From positions 38,233,845 through 38,297,844 of the forward strand of contig OY759271.1 of assembly GCA_963662155.1 (NCBI GenBank): DNA of 64,000 bases. The letters run 5' to 3'. Under the pieces are notes generated by a model. The model was given only the letters and a program-made list of their open reading frames with translations. It made no database searches and was not told the DNA's origin. Position numbers and translations under genes: made by a program. How positions within the stretch are numbered: the first letter of the stretch is position 1; each line of letters opens with the position of its first letter. This DNA is from Lamellibrachia columna. Lineage: Eukaryota; Annelida; Polychaeta; Sabellida; Siboglinidae. Positions 22,481-34,369 of this stretch are shown here, one piece after another.

Positions 22481-25400
22481 CTCTGAGGTTTAAAACCAAA
22501 CTGTACATCACTTGTTTTAAAAACAAACGTACATTTAGCTGTAGAACTGTGAGGTTTAAAACCAAACTGTACATCACTTGTTTTAAAAACAAGCGTACAT
22601 TTAGCTGTAGAGCTGTGAGGTTTAAAACCAAACTGTACATCACTTGTTTTAAAAACAAACGTACATTTAGCTGTAGAGCTGTGAGGTTTAAAACCAAACT
22701 GTACATCACTTGTTTTAAAAACAAACGTACATTTAGCTGTAGAGCTGTGAGGTTTAAAACCAAACTGTACAACACTTGTTTTAAAAACAAACGTACATTT
22801 AGCTGTAGAGCTGTGAGGTTTAAAACCAAATTGTACATCACTTGTTTTAAAAACAAGCGTACATTTAGCTGTAGAGCTCTGAGGTTTAAAACCAAACTGT
22901 ACAACACTTGTTTTAAAAACAAACGTACATTTAGCTGTAGAGCTGTGAGGTTTAAAACCAAACTGTACATCACTTGTTTTAAAAACAAACGTACATTTAG
23001 CTGTAGAGCTGTGAGGTTTAAAACCAAACTGTACATCACTTGTTTTAAAAACAAACGTACATTTAGCTGTAGAGCTGTGAGGTTTAAAACCAAACTGTAC
23101 AACACTTGTTTTAAAAACAAACGTACATTTAGCTGTAGAGCTGTGAGGTTTAAAACCAAACTGTACAACACTTGTTTTAAAAACAAACGTACATTTAGCT
23201 GTAGAGCTGTGAGGTTTAAAACCAAACTGTACATCACTTGTTTTAAAAACAAGCGTACATTTAGCTGTAGAGCTGTGAGGTTTAAAACCAAACTGTACAT
23301 CACTTGTTTTAAAAACAAACGTACATTTAGCTGTAGAGCTGTGAGGTTTAAAACCAAACTGTACAACACTTGTTTTAAAAACAAACGTACATTTAGCTGT
23401 AGAGCTGTGAGGTTTAAAACCAAACTGTACAACACTTGTTTTAAAAACAAATGTACATTTAGCTGTAGAGCTGTGAGGTTTAAAACCAAACTGTACATCA
23501 CTTGTTTTAAAAACAAGCGTACGTTTAGCTGTAGAGCTGTGAGGTTTAAAACCAAACTGTACATCACTTGTTTTAAAAACAAACGTACATTTAGCTGTAG
23601 AGCTGTGAGGTTTAAAACCAAACTGTACATCACTTGTTTAAAAACAAGCGTACATTTAGTTGTAGAGCTGTGAGGTTTAAAACCAAACTGTACATCACTT
23701 GTTTTAAAAACAAACGTACATTTAGCTGTAGAGCTGTGAGGTTTAAAACCAAACTGTACAACACTTGTTTTAAAAACAAACGTACATTTAGCTGTAGAGC
23801 TGTGAGGTTTAAAACCAAACTGTACAACACTTGTTTTAAAAACAAACGTACATTTAGCTGTAGAGCTGTGAGGTTTAAAACCAAACTGTACATCACTTGT
23901 TTTAAAAACAAGCGTACATTTAGCTGTAGAGCTAACGCCACAACACTACAAATTCCTTGTACTTGCTACTTGGTAATAAAACGTATCTTATCTTATCTTA
24001 AAACCAAACTGTACATCACTTGTTTTAAAAACAAACATACATTTAGCTGTAGAGCTGTGAGGTTTAAAACCAAACTGTACAACACTTGTTTTAAAAACAA
24101 ACGTACATTTAGCTGTAGAGCTGTGAGGTTTAAAACCAAACTGTACATCACTTGTTTTAAAAACAAGCGTACATTTAGCTGTAGAGCTGTGAGGTTTAAA
24201 ACCAAACTGTACATCACATGTTTTAACAACAAACGTACATTTAGCTGTAGAGCTGTGAGGTTTAAAACCAAACTGTACATCACTTGTTTTTAAAAAAAAC
24301 GTACATTTAGCTGTAGAGCTGTGAGGTTTAAAACCAAACTGTACATCACTTGTTTTAAAAACAAGCGTACATTTAGCTGTAGAGCTGTGAGGTTTAAAAC
24401 CAAACTGTACATCACTTGTTTTAAAAACAAGCGTACATTTAGCTGTAGAGCTGTGAGGTTTAAAACCAAACTGTACATCACTTGTTTTAAAAACAAGCGT
24501 ACATTTAACTGTAGAGCTGTGAGGTTTAAAACCAAACTGTACATCACTTGTTTTAAAAACAAGCGTACATTTAGCTGTAGAGCTGTGAGGTTTAAAACCA
24601 AACTGTACATCACTTGTTTTAAAAACAAGCGTACATTTAGCTGTAGAGCTGTGAGGTTTAAAACCAAACTGTACATCAAATGTTTTAACAACAAACGTAC
24701 ATTTAGCTGTAGAGCTGTGAGGTTTAAAACCAAACTGTACATCACTTGTTTTACAAACAAACGTACATTTAGCTGTAGAGCTGTGAGGTTTAAAACCAAA
24801 CTGTACATCACTTGTTTTAAAAACAAGCGTACATTTAGCTGTAGAGCTGTGAGGTTTAAAACCAAACTGTACATCACTTGTTTTAAAAACAAGCGTACAT
24901 TTAGCTGTAGAGCTGTGAGGTTTAAAACCAAACTGTACATCACTTGTTTTAAAAACAAGCGTACATTTAGCTGTAGAGCTGTGAGGTTTAAAACCAAACT
25001 GTACATCACTTGTTTTAAAAACAAGCGTACATTTAGCTGTAGAGCTGTGAGGTTTAAAACCAAACTGTACATCACTTGTTTTAAAAACAAGCGTACATTT
25101 AGCTGTAGAGCTGTGAGGTTTAAAACCAAACTGTACATCACATGTTTTAACAACAAACGTACATTTAGCTGTAGAGCTGTGAGGTTTAAAACCAAACTGT
25201 ACATCACTTGTTTTACAAACAAACGTACATTTAGCTGTAGAGCTGTGAGGTTTAAAACCAAACTGTACATCACTTGTTTTAAAAACAAGCGTACATTTAG
25301 CTGTAGAGCTGTGAGGTTTAAAACCAAACTGTACATCACTTGTTTTAAAAACAAGCGTACATTTAGCTGTAGAGCTGTGAGGTTTAAAACCAAACTGTAC

Positions 25401-26055
25401 ATCACTTGTTTTAAAAACAAGCGTACATTTAGCTGTAGAGCTGTGAGGTTTAAAACCAAACTGTACATCACTTGTTTTAAAAACAAACGTACATTTAGCT
25501 GTAGAGCTGTGAGGTTTAAAACCAAACTGTACATTACTTGTTTTAAAAACAAGCGTACATTTAGCTGTAGAGCTGTGAGGTTTAAAACCAAACTGTACAT
25601 CACTTGTTTTAAAAACAAACGTACATTTAGCTGTAGAGCTGTGAGGTTTAAAACCAAACTGTACAACACTTGTTTTAAAAACAAACGTACATTTAGCTGT
25701 AGAGCTGTGAGGTTTAAAACCAAACTGTACATCACTTGTTTTAAAAACAAGCGTACATTTAGCTGTAGAGCTCTGAGGTTTAAAACCAAACTGTACATCA
25801 CTTGTTTTAAAAACAAGCGTACATTTAGCTGTAGAGCTGTGAGGTTTAAAACCAAACTGTACATCACTTGTTTTAAAAACAAATGTACATTTAGCTGTAG
25901 AGCTGTGAGGTTTAAAACCAAACTGTACATCACTTGTTTTAAAAACAAGCGTACATTTAGCTGTAGAGCTGTGAGGTTTAAAACCAAACTGTACATCACT
26001 TGTTTTAAAAACAAGCGTACATTTAGCTGTAGAGCTGTGAGGTTTAAAACCAAAT
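22462..26055 (-). repeat. 66-bp minisatellite array (about 54 units) derived from a reverse transcriptase gene
   Basis: Each unit on the minus strand encodes TSDVQFGFKPHSSTAKCTLV plus FK, that is 22 residues of the RT fingers of the neighbouring LINE relic. Because 66 is a multiple of 3, the RT frame is open through the units, and so are two other frames that give the long spurious ORFs. Units differ by a few substitutions (for example ACATCAC/ACAACAC, AAGCGT/AACGT). The array is interrupted at 23934-24000 by a LINE/SINE tail. Confidence 0.95.
23934..24000 (+). mobile_element. Short 3' tail of a LINE or SINE inserted in the 66-bp array
   Basis: Non-array sequence with CCTTGTACTTGCTACTTGG, then AATAAAACG and three TATCT units at the end. 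This is like the 3' ends of L2/CR1-type elements and their SINEs. About 9 bp of the array unit is missing at the junction. Confidence 0.55.
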
Positions 26056-26228
26056 GTGGAATGTCCCGAAGAACATGTGCATTCTCTTTAAGAGTTGATG
26101 TACATAAAATCACGTCAACGAATCTATCACTGTCTGTAATCTGAAGTTGTTCAAGTAGATTGTGTTGCGATCGCTCAGCGGGTACATGTCACGTGTTTAG
26201 CAACTACCATACGATGTTAGTTAAATAC

Positions 26229-26575
26229 TTGCTAGCTATGTGACTACAACACTGCTAGCTATGTGACTACAACACTGCTAGCTATGTGACTACAACACTG
26301 CTAGCTATGTGACTACAACACTGCTAGCTATGTGACTACAACACTGCTAGCTATGTGACTACAACACTGCTAGCTATGTGACTACAACATTGCTAGCTAT
26401 GTGACTACAACACTGCTAGCTATGTGACTACAACACTGCTAGCTATGTGACTACAACACTGCTAGCTATGTGACTACAACATTGCTAGCTATGTGACTAC
26501 AACACTGCTAGCTATGTGACTACAACATTGCTAGCTATGTGACTACAACATAGCTAGCTATGTGACTACAACACT
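26229..26575. repeat. 23-bp minisatellite, about 15 units
   Basis: Core GCTAGCTATGTGACTACAAC with ACT or ATT between cores. It sits between the 66-bp array and LINE copy A. Confidence 0.96.
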
Positions 26576-26786
26576 GCAACATGTCGTTGACCATTTGTCG
26601 TTGACAAAGTCTTCATTGCTATTTTCCACGCATTTTGTGCTTAAATAATTCCACAAAAACAGTTCGTTTCCGATACAACTTAATTACATTTCAAATGATT
26701 TAACAAGATTTGCCATCCAAGCCAAAGGCCCAGATGGCAAGTGGACAAGGTAGCCATTGGCTTATCGAGAGTCCAACAATGTTCAT

Positions 26787-29660
26787 CTACTTATAGCCCG
26801 CCCTCCTGAGATATGTGTCAACCTTGTTTTTAAACATATTCACGCTGCTAGCAGTTACACAATCTGTAGACAATTTGTTCCATTCATTTATTGTCCTCTG
26901 TGAGAACGAGTGCTTCCTGATGTCCAATCTACATTGATCCTTTACTAATTTTACCTCATGTCCTCTAGTTCTGCTATCCTTCTTGAGTGAGAAAAACATA
27001 TTTCTATCAATATTTTCATACCCATTCAATATCTTAAAAACTTCAATCTAATCTCCTCTTAACCTCCTTGTCTCTAGAGTTGTTAAACCACATTCTTTCA
27101 GGCGTTCTTCATAACAAAGGTCTCTCAGTTCTGGAATCATTTTAGTTGCTCTCCTTTGTATGTGTTCAAGCGTATCTATATCCTTCTTACGATATGGTCT
27201 CCATGCTTGTATACAGTATTCTAAATGAGGTCTAACTATTGCTTTATAAAGAGGTATAATTAACTTTTTTCCCTTGTATGTTATGTTTCTTCTAATCAAT
27301 CCAAGAATTTGATTACCCTTTGAAGCTGCAATACCACACTGCTCTGAAACTTTCATATCAGTGCTTATTGTAACTCCTAAGTCCTTTTCTTTTACAGTAA
27401 TACCCAGAACAGTATCTCCCATTTTATAGTTTACATTCAAGTTCCTATGTCCTGTATGTAGGCATTTACATTTCCCAAAATTGAACAACATCTGCCATTT
27501 CTCAGACCATTTCACTAATCTGTCTAGATCGTTTTGTAAATGTTGTTTATCACCATCAGTATTAACCTTTCTAAACAGTTTTGTGTCATCTGCAAATTTC
27601 AGTACGTTACTTGTTATACTGTCGTCCAAGTCATTGATATAAATTAAGAATAATATAGGTCCTAATACTGATCCTTGAGGTACCCCACTCAAAACCGATT
27701 TCCAATTAGAAACTTCTCCATCTACTACAACTCGTTGTCTTCTGTCAGTCAGCCATTGTTCTATCCAGTCAGTTATGCTATCCCCGATACCATGGGCTTT
27801 TAATTTAAGTAGTAATCTTTGATGTGGCACTTTGTCAAAAGCTTTCTGAAAATCTAAGTAGATAATATCTACTGGCGATCCCACGTCTATCCACTTAGTG
27901 ATTTCTTCCAAAAAACATAACATATTTGTTAAGCATGACCTCGCTTTAAGGAATCCATGTTGAGATGAATTTAATAATTTATGCTTAACGAGGAAGTCCA
28001 CCATATGGTCTTTAATTAACCTTTCTAATAATTTACAAATCACCGACGTTAAACTCACTGGTCTGTAATTCTCTGACTTATTTCTCGAACCCTTTTTAAA
28101 TAATGGTATGATGTTTGCTTCTTTCCATTCAAACGGAACAACTCCCTCTTTTAATGACAAGTTGAATACTCTTGCAAGTGGTATACTGATTTGTTCTACT
28201 GTTTCCATTAGTAATTTTGGAGGAATCCCATCCACTCCCGGTGATTTGTTATCCTTCATTGCCTTTATTTTCTTAGCTACCAATTCTGGAGTTACAACTA
28301 ACGGACCTAAATAGTCAGATTTAGCCCCCTGAAATTTAGCATCAGCAACTGGTAATGAACTAATATATTCTTTGGTAAACACTGAACTGAAGTAACCATT
28401 TAGGTCTTCCGCCATTAAAAACCCCTGTGATATTATATTTCCAGCACTGTCTTCTAGAGGTCCAACCTTGTCTTGTACGTTTTGTTTACTCCTGACATAT
28501 GCATAAAAACTCTTGCTGTCATTTTTTATGTTACATGCTAGTTTTTGCTCATAGCTTCTTTTAGATTGTCTGATTTCAGTTGTAGCTGCATTAAGTGCCT
28601 CTTTGTATTTTGCATAGTCTTCGTCCTTTCTGGTACGCCTATAAACCCTCCACATAGTTTGTTTTAGCATTATTTTTCTAATAGCCTCTTTTGACCAGTG
28701 TTTCTTTCTACACCATTTTCCTTGTTTTTGGAAGGGAACAAATTTATCGATGATACTCTCAATTTCATATTTTAGAATATTCCAACATTCAATTGCGGTC
28801 TTATTCATCAGCATGTTATTCCAATCTAGCTTTGCTAAGTATTTTCTCATATCTTTGTAGTTACCTTTGTGGAAGTTTCTCTTGTACGTTTTCTTATTTT
28901 TACTTTCTGATTTTACATTGATGTCAAAATGTATTTGATTATGGTCACTATTACCCAATGGTTCAAATATTTTTACATTGTCCACTAATTCTTTTTGTGA
29001 TGACAAAACTATATCTAATACATTTTCTCCCCTGGTTGGTTCTAGTACATGCTGAGTAAGAAAGCTATCCTGGATTAAAAATAGAAATTGTTGGTCCTCA
29101 ATCCCTGTGCTCTCTAGAGAATTCCATTGTATGTGTCCATGGTTAAAATCTCCCATTATGATACATTCCCCTTTACTAACTTCCTTTATATCGTTTTTAT
29201 TTTTGTGTTGTCCACTTCGTTTATGTTTGGACTTCGGTAAACTAATCCAATAGTTAATTTTGAATTTCCTGAAACAATTTTGCACCAAACAGCTTCATCG
29301 CAATCTGCTTCCCTTTCTAGTTTTATTTCATAAGCCTGAATAGATTCTTTAACATATAAAATAACTCCCCCCGCCCCTTCTTCCTATTCGATCTTTCCTA
29401 AACATTACATATCCTGTCAGTCCTAATTCAGCATCTGTTATATCTATGTTGGCCCATGATTCAGTTATACCAATTATGTGAGGGTCAATATCTTCTACCA
29501 TAATGTTTAATTCGTTTTTCTTATTTACTATGCTCCTTGCATTTAAACATACGCATCTATAACCTTTTTCAGAGATGTTTTTCGGATGATTTGATATTGG
29601 TTTATCTGTGCTAGTGGCCTCTTGTTCTGCTTGAGACACCTCTAGGTAACCCCCCTGCAC
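26787..29660 (-). pseudogene. LINE copy A ORF2 (endonuclease and reverse transcriptase) with two compensating indels and a nonsense mutation
   Basis: Compared with copy B, the frame gains a G in a homopolymer at 29367-29372 (6 instead of 5). It loses an A at 29194-29198 (5 instead of 6), so about 60 residues are read out of frame before the frame is restored. A CAG-to-TAG change at 27048-27050 cuts off the last about 80 codons (26787-27047). RT motifs NKSPGVDGIPP, YLDFQKAFDKVPH, SGVPQGSVLGP and FADDTKLF are intact. The copy cannot make full-length ORF2 as read here. Confidence 0.9.
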
Positions 29661-29662
29661 TT

Positions 29663-30625
29663 CTAGTTTAAAGAATGTTTACTTCCAAAAATATTTGTCA
29701 TTGTACCCATTTCACTATCTACTGCTGCTGAAAGTTTGTCCGCGAATACTGCCGCCCCCTTTCCACTTAAATGAAGCCCATCCTTCATGTACATATCAGC
29801 CCTCCCAACAAAACTTCCCCATAAATCCACAAATCCAACTTCCTCTTCCCTACATAGCTTCTGGACTAACATGTTAATTGCCATCCCCCGACAATTTCGA
29901 TATTTGTGACCCCTCCTGCCCATTACAGGTAAAATCCCTGACAGTATTACCTGCTCAACCCGCGTCTGTTTTAGTGTTCTGACCAACTGCCTATATTTCC
30001 TAACTATGGCAGTTGTACCCTCCCTCTCTACGTTATTTGTCCCTACGTGTACTAAAACAGATCCACCCTTACCCGAGCCTACGATGTTTTTTACCCTCTC
30101 AGTTATCGCCTCTATTTTGGCTCCAGGCAAGCAGACCACCACATCATCTCCCTTGTTTAAGACTCTGTCGGTCTTCCTAATTATCGAATCCCCCACAAAC
30201 ACCCTCGCTCTCTTCTTCATCCCCTCTATCACTGCTGCAGAATAACTCTTCCGTTCGATCCCCTCCATCACATTCTGTCCTGACCCCTTCCCTCCTGTCT
30301 CCCCCACTTCCCACTCCTTTGCTCTTGTCTCTCTCACTCCCCTCTCCTTCACTCCGGTTGTTTTCCCTCCCGTCTCCCCCACTCCCTTCTCCTTCCCTCC
30401 TGTCTCCCCTACTCCCCTCTCCTTCACTCCGGTTGTCTTCCCTCCCGTTCCTTTCCTTCCCGTCTCCTTACGTCCTGTCTCCCTACGACCTGTCACCTTC
30501 CCTCCTCTCAGCTTCCTCCCAGGCTGTGGTGAGCTCTCCCTAGCATCTCTTGTGTCACTTGCTTCACTTGATGCCTGATGGATTTGGAAGGTTTTGTTTG
30601 GATATCTGTAATGTCGTCGACTTGG
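29663..30625 (-). CDS. LINE copy A ORF1: basic repeat region plus SGNH/GDSL esterase domain, N-terminus incomplete
   Basis: The open frame begins at 30625 with no ATG, so it is a partial ORF. A K/E/G/T-rich region with near-repeats of TGGKEKGVGETGG precedes the esterase. Block I is VFVGDSIIRK, the GxN block is VHVGTNN, and the catalytic D-x-x-H block is DGLHLSGKGA. Esterase ORF1 proteins are known from CR1, L2 and Rex-type LINEs, where they are thought to act in RNP or membrane association. It ends SKHSLN-TAG, with the last two sense codons TTA AAC forming a slippery heptamer. Confidence 0.85.
   Translation of the reverse strand, partial: PSRRHYRYPNKTFQIHQASSEASDTRDARESSPQPGRKLRGGKVTGRRETGRKETGRKGTGGKTTGVKERGVGETGGKEKGVGETGGKTTGVKERGVRETRAKEWEVGETGGKGSGQNVMEGIERKSYSAAVIEGMKKRARVFVGDSIIRKTDRVLNKGDDVVVCLPGAKIEAITERVKNIVGSGKGGSVLVHVGTNNVEREGTTAIVRKYRQLVRTLKQTRVEQVILSGILPVMGRRGHKYRNCRGMAINMLVQKLCREEEVGFVDLWGSFVGRADMYMKDGLHLSGKGAAVFADKLSAAVDSEMGTMTNIFGSKHSLN
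29666..29672 (-). promoter_or_regulatory. Candidate -1 frameshift heptamer TTTAAAC, LINE copy A
   Basis: Identical to the site in copy B: zero frame T TTA AAC, then the TAG of ORF1 (29663-29665). ORF2 is in the -1 frame. Confidence 0.5.
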
Positions 30626-31019
30626 TTACGGTTTGACCACGTTCTATAGATGTCGACCTGCAGACACACTTGATTTTGACGACCTGATCAGTCACCATCA
30701 GACTTTTGTCGTCGATGTCGGTGTGTTTTATCTTAAAGACAACGTTTACTAAGGATGGTCACAATACCTAGAAGGTCACAATCCGTAGATGATCACAAAA
30801 CAGAAATGTGACAAAATCCGTCAAATCACTGCAGACGAATGTGTCGTTTTCAAATTATGTGTGTCAAATTGAAGTGTGTCTGCAGCGCTGATGCCGACGT
30901 CTAGAACACGTGCTCAAACCTCAACCAAACGAAGGACATAAAAGATATCCATCGAAGACTTTTCACAGTGATCATGTATCATGCGAATAAAATGCATGCA
31001 AAAGTATGTGTCATTAAAA

Positions 31020-31978
31020 AAGTTAGGAAGTTGTATGACTTTGTACGGGTGCCGTGTTTTGTGCTGTCACCATGTGTATTAGTTAGGAAGTTGTATGACT
31101 TTGTCCGGGTGCCGTGTTTTGTGCGGTCACCATGTGTATTAGTTAGGAAGTTGTATGGCTTTGTCCGGGTGCCGTGTTTTGTGCTGTCACCATGTGTATT
31201 AGTTAGGAAGTTGTATGACTTTGTCCGGGTGCCGTGTTTTGTGCTGTCACCATGTGTATTAGTTAGGAAGTTGTATGACTTTGTACGGGTGCCGTGTTTT
31301 GTGCGGTCACCATGTGTATTAGTTAGGAAGTTGTATGACTTTGTACGGGTGCCGTGTTTTGTGCGGTCACCATGTGTATTAGTTAGGAAGTTGTATGACT
31401 TTGTCCGGGTGCCGTGTTTTGTGCGGTCACCATGTGTATTAGTTAGGAAGTTGTATAACTTTGTACGGGTGCCGTGTTTTGTGCTGTCACCATGTGTATT
31501 AGTTAGGAAGTTGTATGACTTTGTACGTGTGCCGTGTTTTGTGCGGTCACCATGTGTATTAGTTAGGAAGTTGTATGACTTTGTCCGGGTGCCGTGTTTT
31601 GTGCTGTCACCATGTGTATTAGTTAGGAAGTTGTATGACTTTGTACGGGTGCCGTGTTTTGTGCGGTCACCATGTGTATTAGTTAGGAAGTTGTATGACT
31701 TTGTCCGGGTGCCGTGTTTTGTGCTGTCACCATGTGTATTAGTTAGGAAGTTGTATGACTTTGTACGGGTGCCGTGTTTTGTGCTGTCACCATGTGTATT
31801 AGTTAGGAAGTTGTATGACTTTGTCCGGGTGCCGTGTTTTGTGCTGTCACCATGTGTATTAGTTAGGAAGTTGTATGACTTTGTCCGGGTGCCGTGTTTT
31901 GTGCTGTCACCATGTGTATTAGTTAGGAAGTTGTATGACTTTGTACGGGTGCCGTGTTTTGTGCGGTCACCCTATGTA
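31020..31978. repeat. 60-bp minisatellite, 16 units
   Basis: Core TTAGGAAGTTGTATGACTTT. Units vary at TACGGG/TCCGGG and GCTGTC/GCGGTC. It is open in one plus frame for 390 codons. I see no start, splice or family evidence for a gene. Confidence 0.96.
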
Positions 31979-33019
31979 TTAATTATTCTCTCTTGTCGAC
32001 TATGTTTGTTCTCTGTTTTTCAGGAGGGTGCGTTCGTCCAGAGCCATTACATGACAGATTATGTCACTGTGTCACTCTGTGTACTGTTGTCGCCAAAGAT
32101 GACATCTATGGTCGCCAGTGTTGCATCAGGCTACTCCTAATAAGACAATACACGTCGCAATAGCGCAGGTATCGCAGCGACCGTCATTCAAACATACCGC
32201 CTAGTCCGCGGCAGTATACGCGGGTTGCTGGTTACATATTAAACTGTATTTAGACGGTTTCTTAAAACTAGAAGAACTAGAGGAACTAGAGGAACTAGAA
32301 GAACTAGAGGGCATCAGTGAAAGAACAGTGTTGACTGGTTATGAGAAATCACTGATTCTCACAGAGGGCGCTAAATGAATATAATTATATTTCACCCATA
32401 AGCCAATCACATATCACCAACAGTCTGCTGTTTGGGATGACTGACTAAGCGTGGCTTGTTAGTGCCTTCCACCTGGTTAAGTAAACTGTCGTTGACTAAC
32501 TATTTCCCTCGACCTGGCTACAAGCCTTCAAGGCAGATGCGATGATTTCTAAGATAATTGTCTAGATCACATTACTATGTCTCCCCGCAAGAGAATTAAT
32601 TAAGTTCTTCGTTCCATCACAATGTCGGTGTCAGTTCACGTCTTCGTGCGCTGAAATCACTTGCAGCTTTATACGATAACAAAAGTCGCACCAATTATCT
32701 GTAGTTACTTTACCACAAAATGTACACGTGCTTCTGTCATATCGTTATACACCGCAAATATCCCAGAAAGGCGTCTTACATTGGCCATGTTTTACAAATA
32801 CGATACTCCAAGTACGATGGACCCTCGCTATAAGGAACATGTTTGCACTTGGTCAAACTCTTCCATATATCCGATGTTCCTATATCCACGGGTACATAGA
32901 ACATTGCAGGCCAGAACGGAGGTTTCAGAGTTGTTCCTTTTAAGAGGTTGTACCTTACACTGCACGGATAGTCTATAGTGAGAGGCCGCTGTGTGCGCGA
33001 TATTACTAAAATTGCAAAT
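31979..33019. other. Unassigned intergenic DNA between the 60-bp and 15-bp arrays
   Basis: A TTTTTCAG acceptor-like site at 32015-32023 is followed by about 120 bp without stops in two frames, but the translation matches nothing I know. A small GAACTAGAG repeat lies at 32268-32308. Confidence 0.4.
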
Positions 33020-33418
33020 GTTGCTGTTACCTGTATGGGTGTTACATGTATGGATGTTACCTGTATGGGTGTTACCTGTATGGATGTTACCTGTGTGGTT
33101 GTTACATGTATGGGTGTTACATGTATGGATGTTACCTGTATGGGTGTTACATGTATGGGTGTTACCTGTATGGGTGTCACATGTATGGATGTCACCTGTA
33201 TGGGTGTTACCTGTATGGGTGTCACATGTATGGGTGTCACCTGTATGGGTGTTACCTGTATGGGTGTTACATGTATGGATGTCACCTGTATGGGTGTTAC
33301 CTGTATGGGTGTTACATGTATGGATGTCACCTGTATGGGTGTTACCTGTATGGGTGTTATCTGTATGGGTGTTACATGTATGGGTGTTACCTGTATGGGT
33401 GTTACCTGTATGGGTGTA
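33020..33418. repeat. 15-bp minisatellite, about 26 units
   Basis: Core GTTACCTGTATGGGT with variants GTTACATGTATGGAT and GTCAC. All six frames are largely open. Confidence 0.96.
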
Positions 33419-33865
33419 CACCTGCGTTTGTTACGTGATATACCACAACAATCACAGAAACACATGTTACGTTGGTTATGTGTGATACTGGTGTTGTATT
33501 GTAAGCACAATCCACGTGAATCTACCAAACAATGCGTGCACTTTGCATGCAATGCCCAGGACACTTCACACACGGACAGTCGTCGCTATTTCGTTGCAGA
33601 TATAATAAAACAACAACCCTTCCATTAACGTGTCCCAATAAGCGACTGCTTCCTCGCAATTTCCTCTCCCAACATGGCACTTACACAAACAGACCGGCGA
33701 CTCGAGGCTGCCCTGGGCGCCACCTAGAGGCCTGGACGGCGGCGATGTAATGGCTCCCCGACCTTTGCGCATGTCGCCGCGACGATTGTTTGTAGAGCGC
33801 ACAATTGAATTTAGTAGCGATGTGATGGGACTGAAATAGCCTAAGTACGTATGTTTATTTCTTGA

Positions 33866-34046
33866 TTCTACTCTTATTTGTAACATGGCAAGTACCGCCA
33901 ATATAAGTATTCTACTCTTATTTGTAACATGGCAAGTACCGCCAATATAAGTATTATACTCTTATTTGTAACATGGCAAGTACCGCCAATATAAGTATTA
34001 TACTCTTATTTGTAACATGGCAAGTACCGCCAATATAAGTATTATA
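33866..34046. repeat. 44-bp tandem repeat, 4 units
   Basis: Core CTTATTTGTAACATGGCAAG, nearly perfect. Confidence 0.93.
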
Positions 34047-34309
34047 CTTCTTTTTGCCCTTTTAAAAACAATTTATGTAATGTAATAATAATGTAACTAT
34101 TTCATTGTTTTGCAGTTTAAGTAAAATTTATTGATGTATACATACACGTACGTGTGTATGTGTGTGCATGTGTTATGTACGTATGTGTTATGTACGTACG
34201 TGTGGATCTATGCATGCAATGTATGTCGGAGGTGTGTATTGTAGACTGTTTATTCAGCCTGTTACATCTTAATAATAGTTGAGCTGATGTGTGTGTAATT
34301 GGCGTAGCT

Positions 34310-34312
<3 letters not shown>

Positions 34313-34356
<44 letters not shown>

Positions 34357-34362
34357 CACACA
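34313..34362. repeat. (GCAC)n microsatellite
   Basis: CACGCACGCACG tract. A similar one lies at 51039-51100 in the CACNG-like intron 3. Confidence 0.93.
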
Positions 34363-34369
34363 CATGGTG

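Larger units (their letters stand above)
26699..30630 (-). mobile_element. CR1-like LINE copy A, with ORF1 esterase and ORF2 EN/RT, 5' truncated
   Basis: Read on the minus strand: ORF1 with an SGNH-esterase domain, ORF2 with endonuclease and RT, and a short 3' UTR ending in ATCTTGTTAA. The last ORF2 residues RRAGYK and the whole order match CR1-type elements. It is almost identical to the plus-strand copy at 56695-60162, so the family was active recently. The 5' boundary is set near 30630, where the ORF1 frame meets a TAA (30626-30628) without an ATG. The N-terminal part of ORF1 is therefore missing or begins beyond what I can recognise. Confidence 0.93.

Noticed and set aside
22549..26144. 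Very long ORFs on both strands (up to 607 codons) in the 66-bp array
   Set aside because: They exist because the unit is a multiple of three and lacks stops in several frames. The only meaningful frame is the RT-derived one, which has no start codon and is a relic.
31979..32163. Possible exon after a TTTTTCAG site downstream of the 60-bp array
   Set aside because: Both open frames give sequences with no known family and no partner exon. The open length is short enough to occur by chance.
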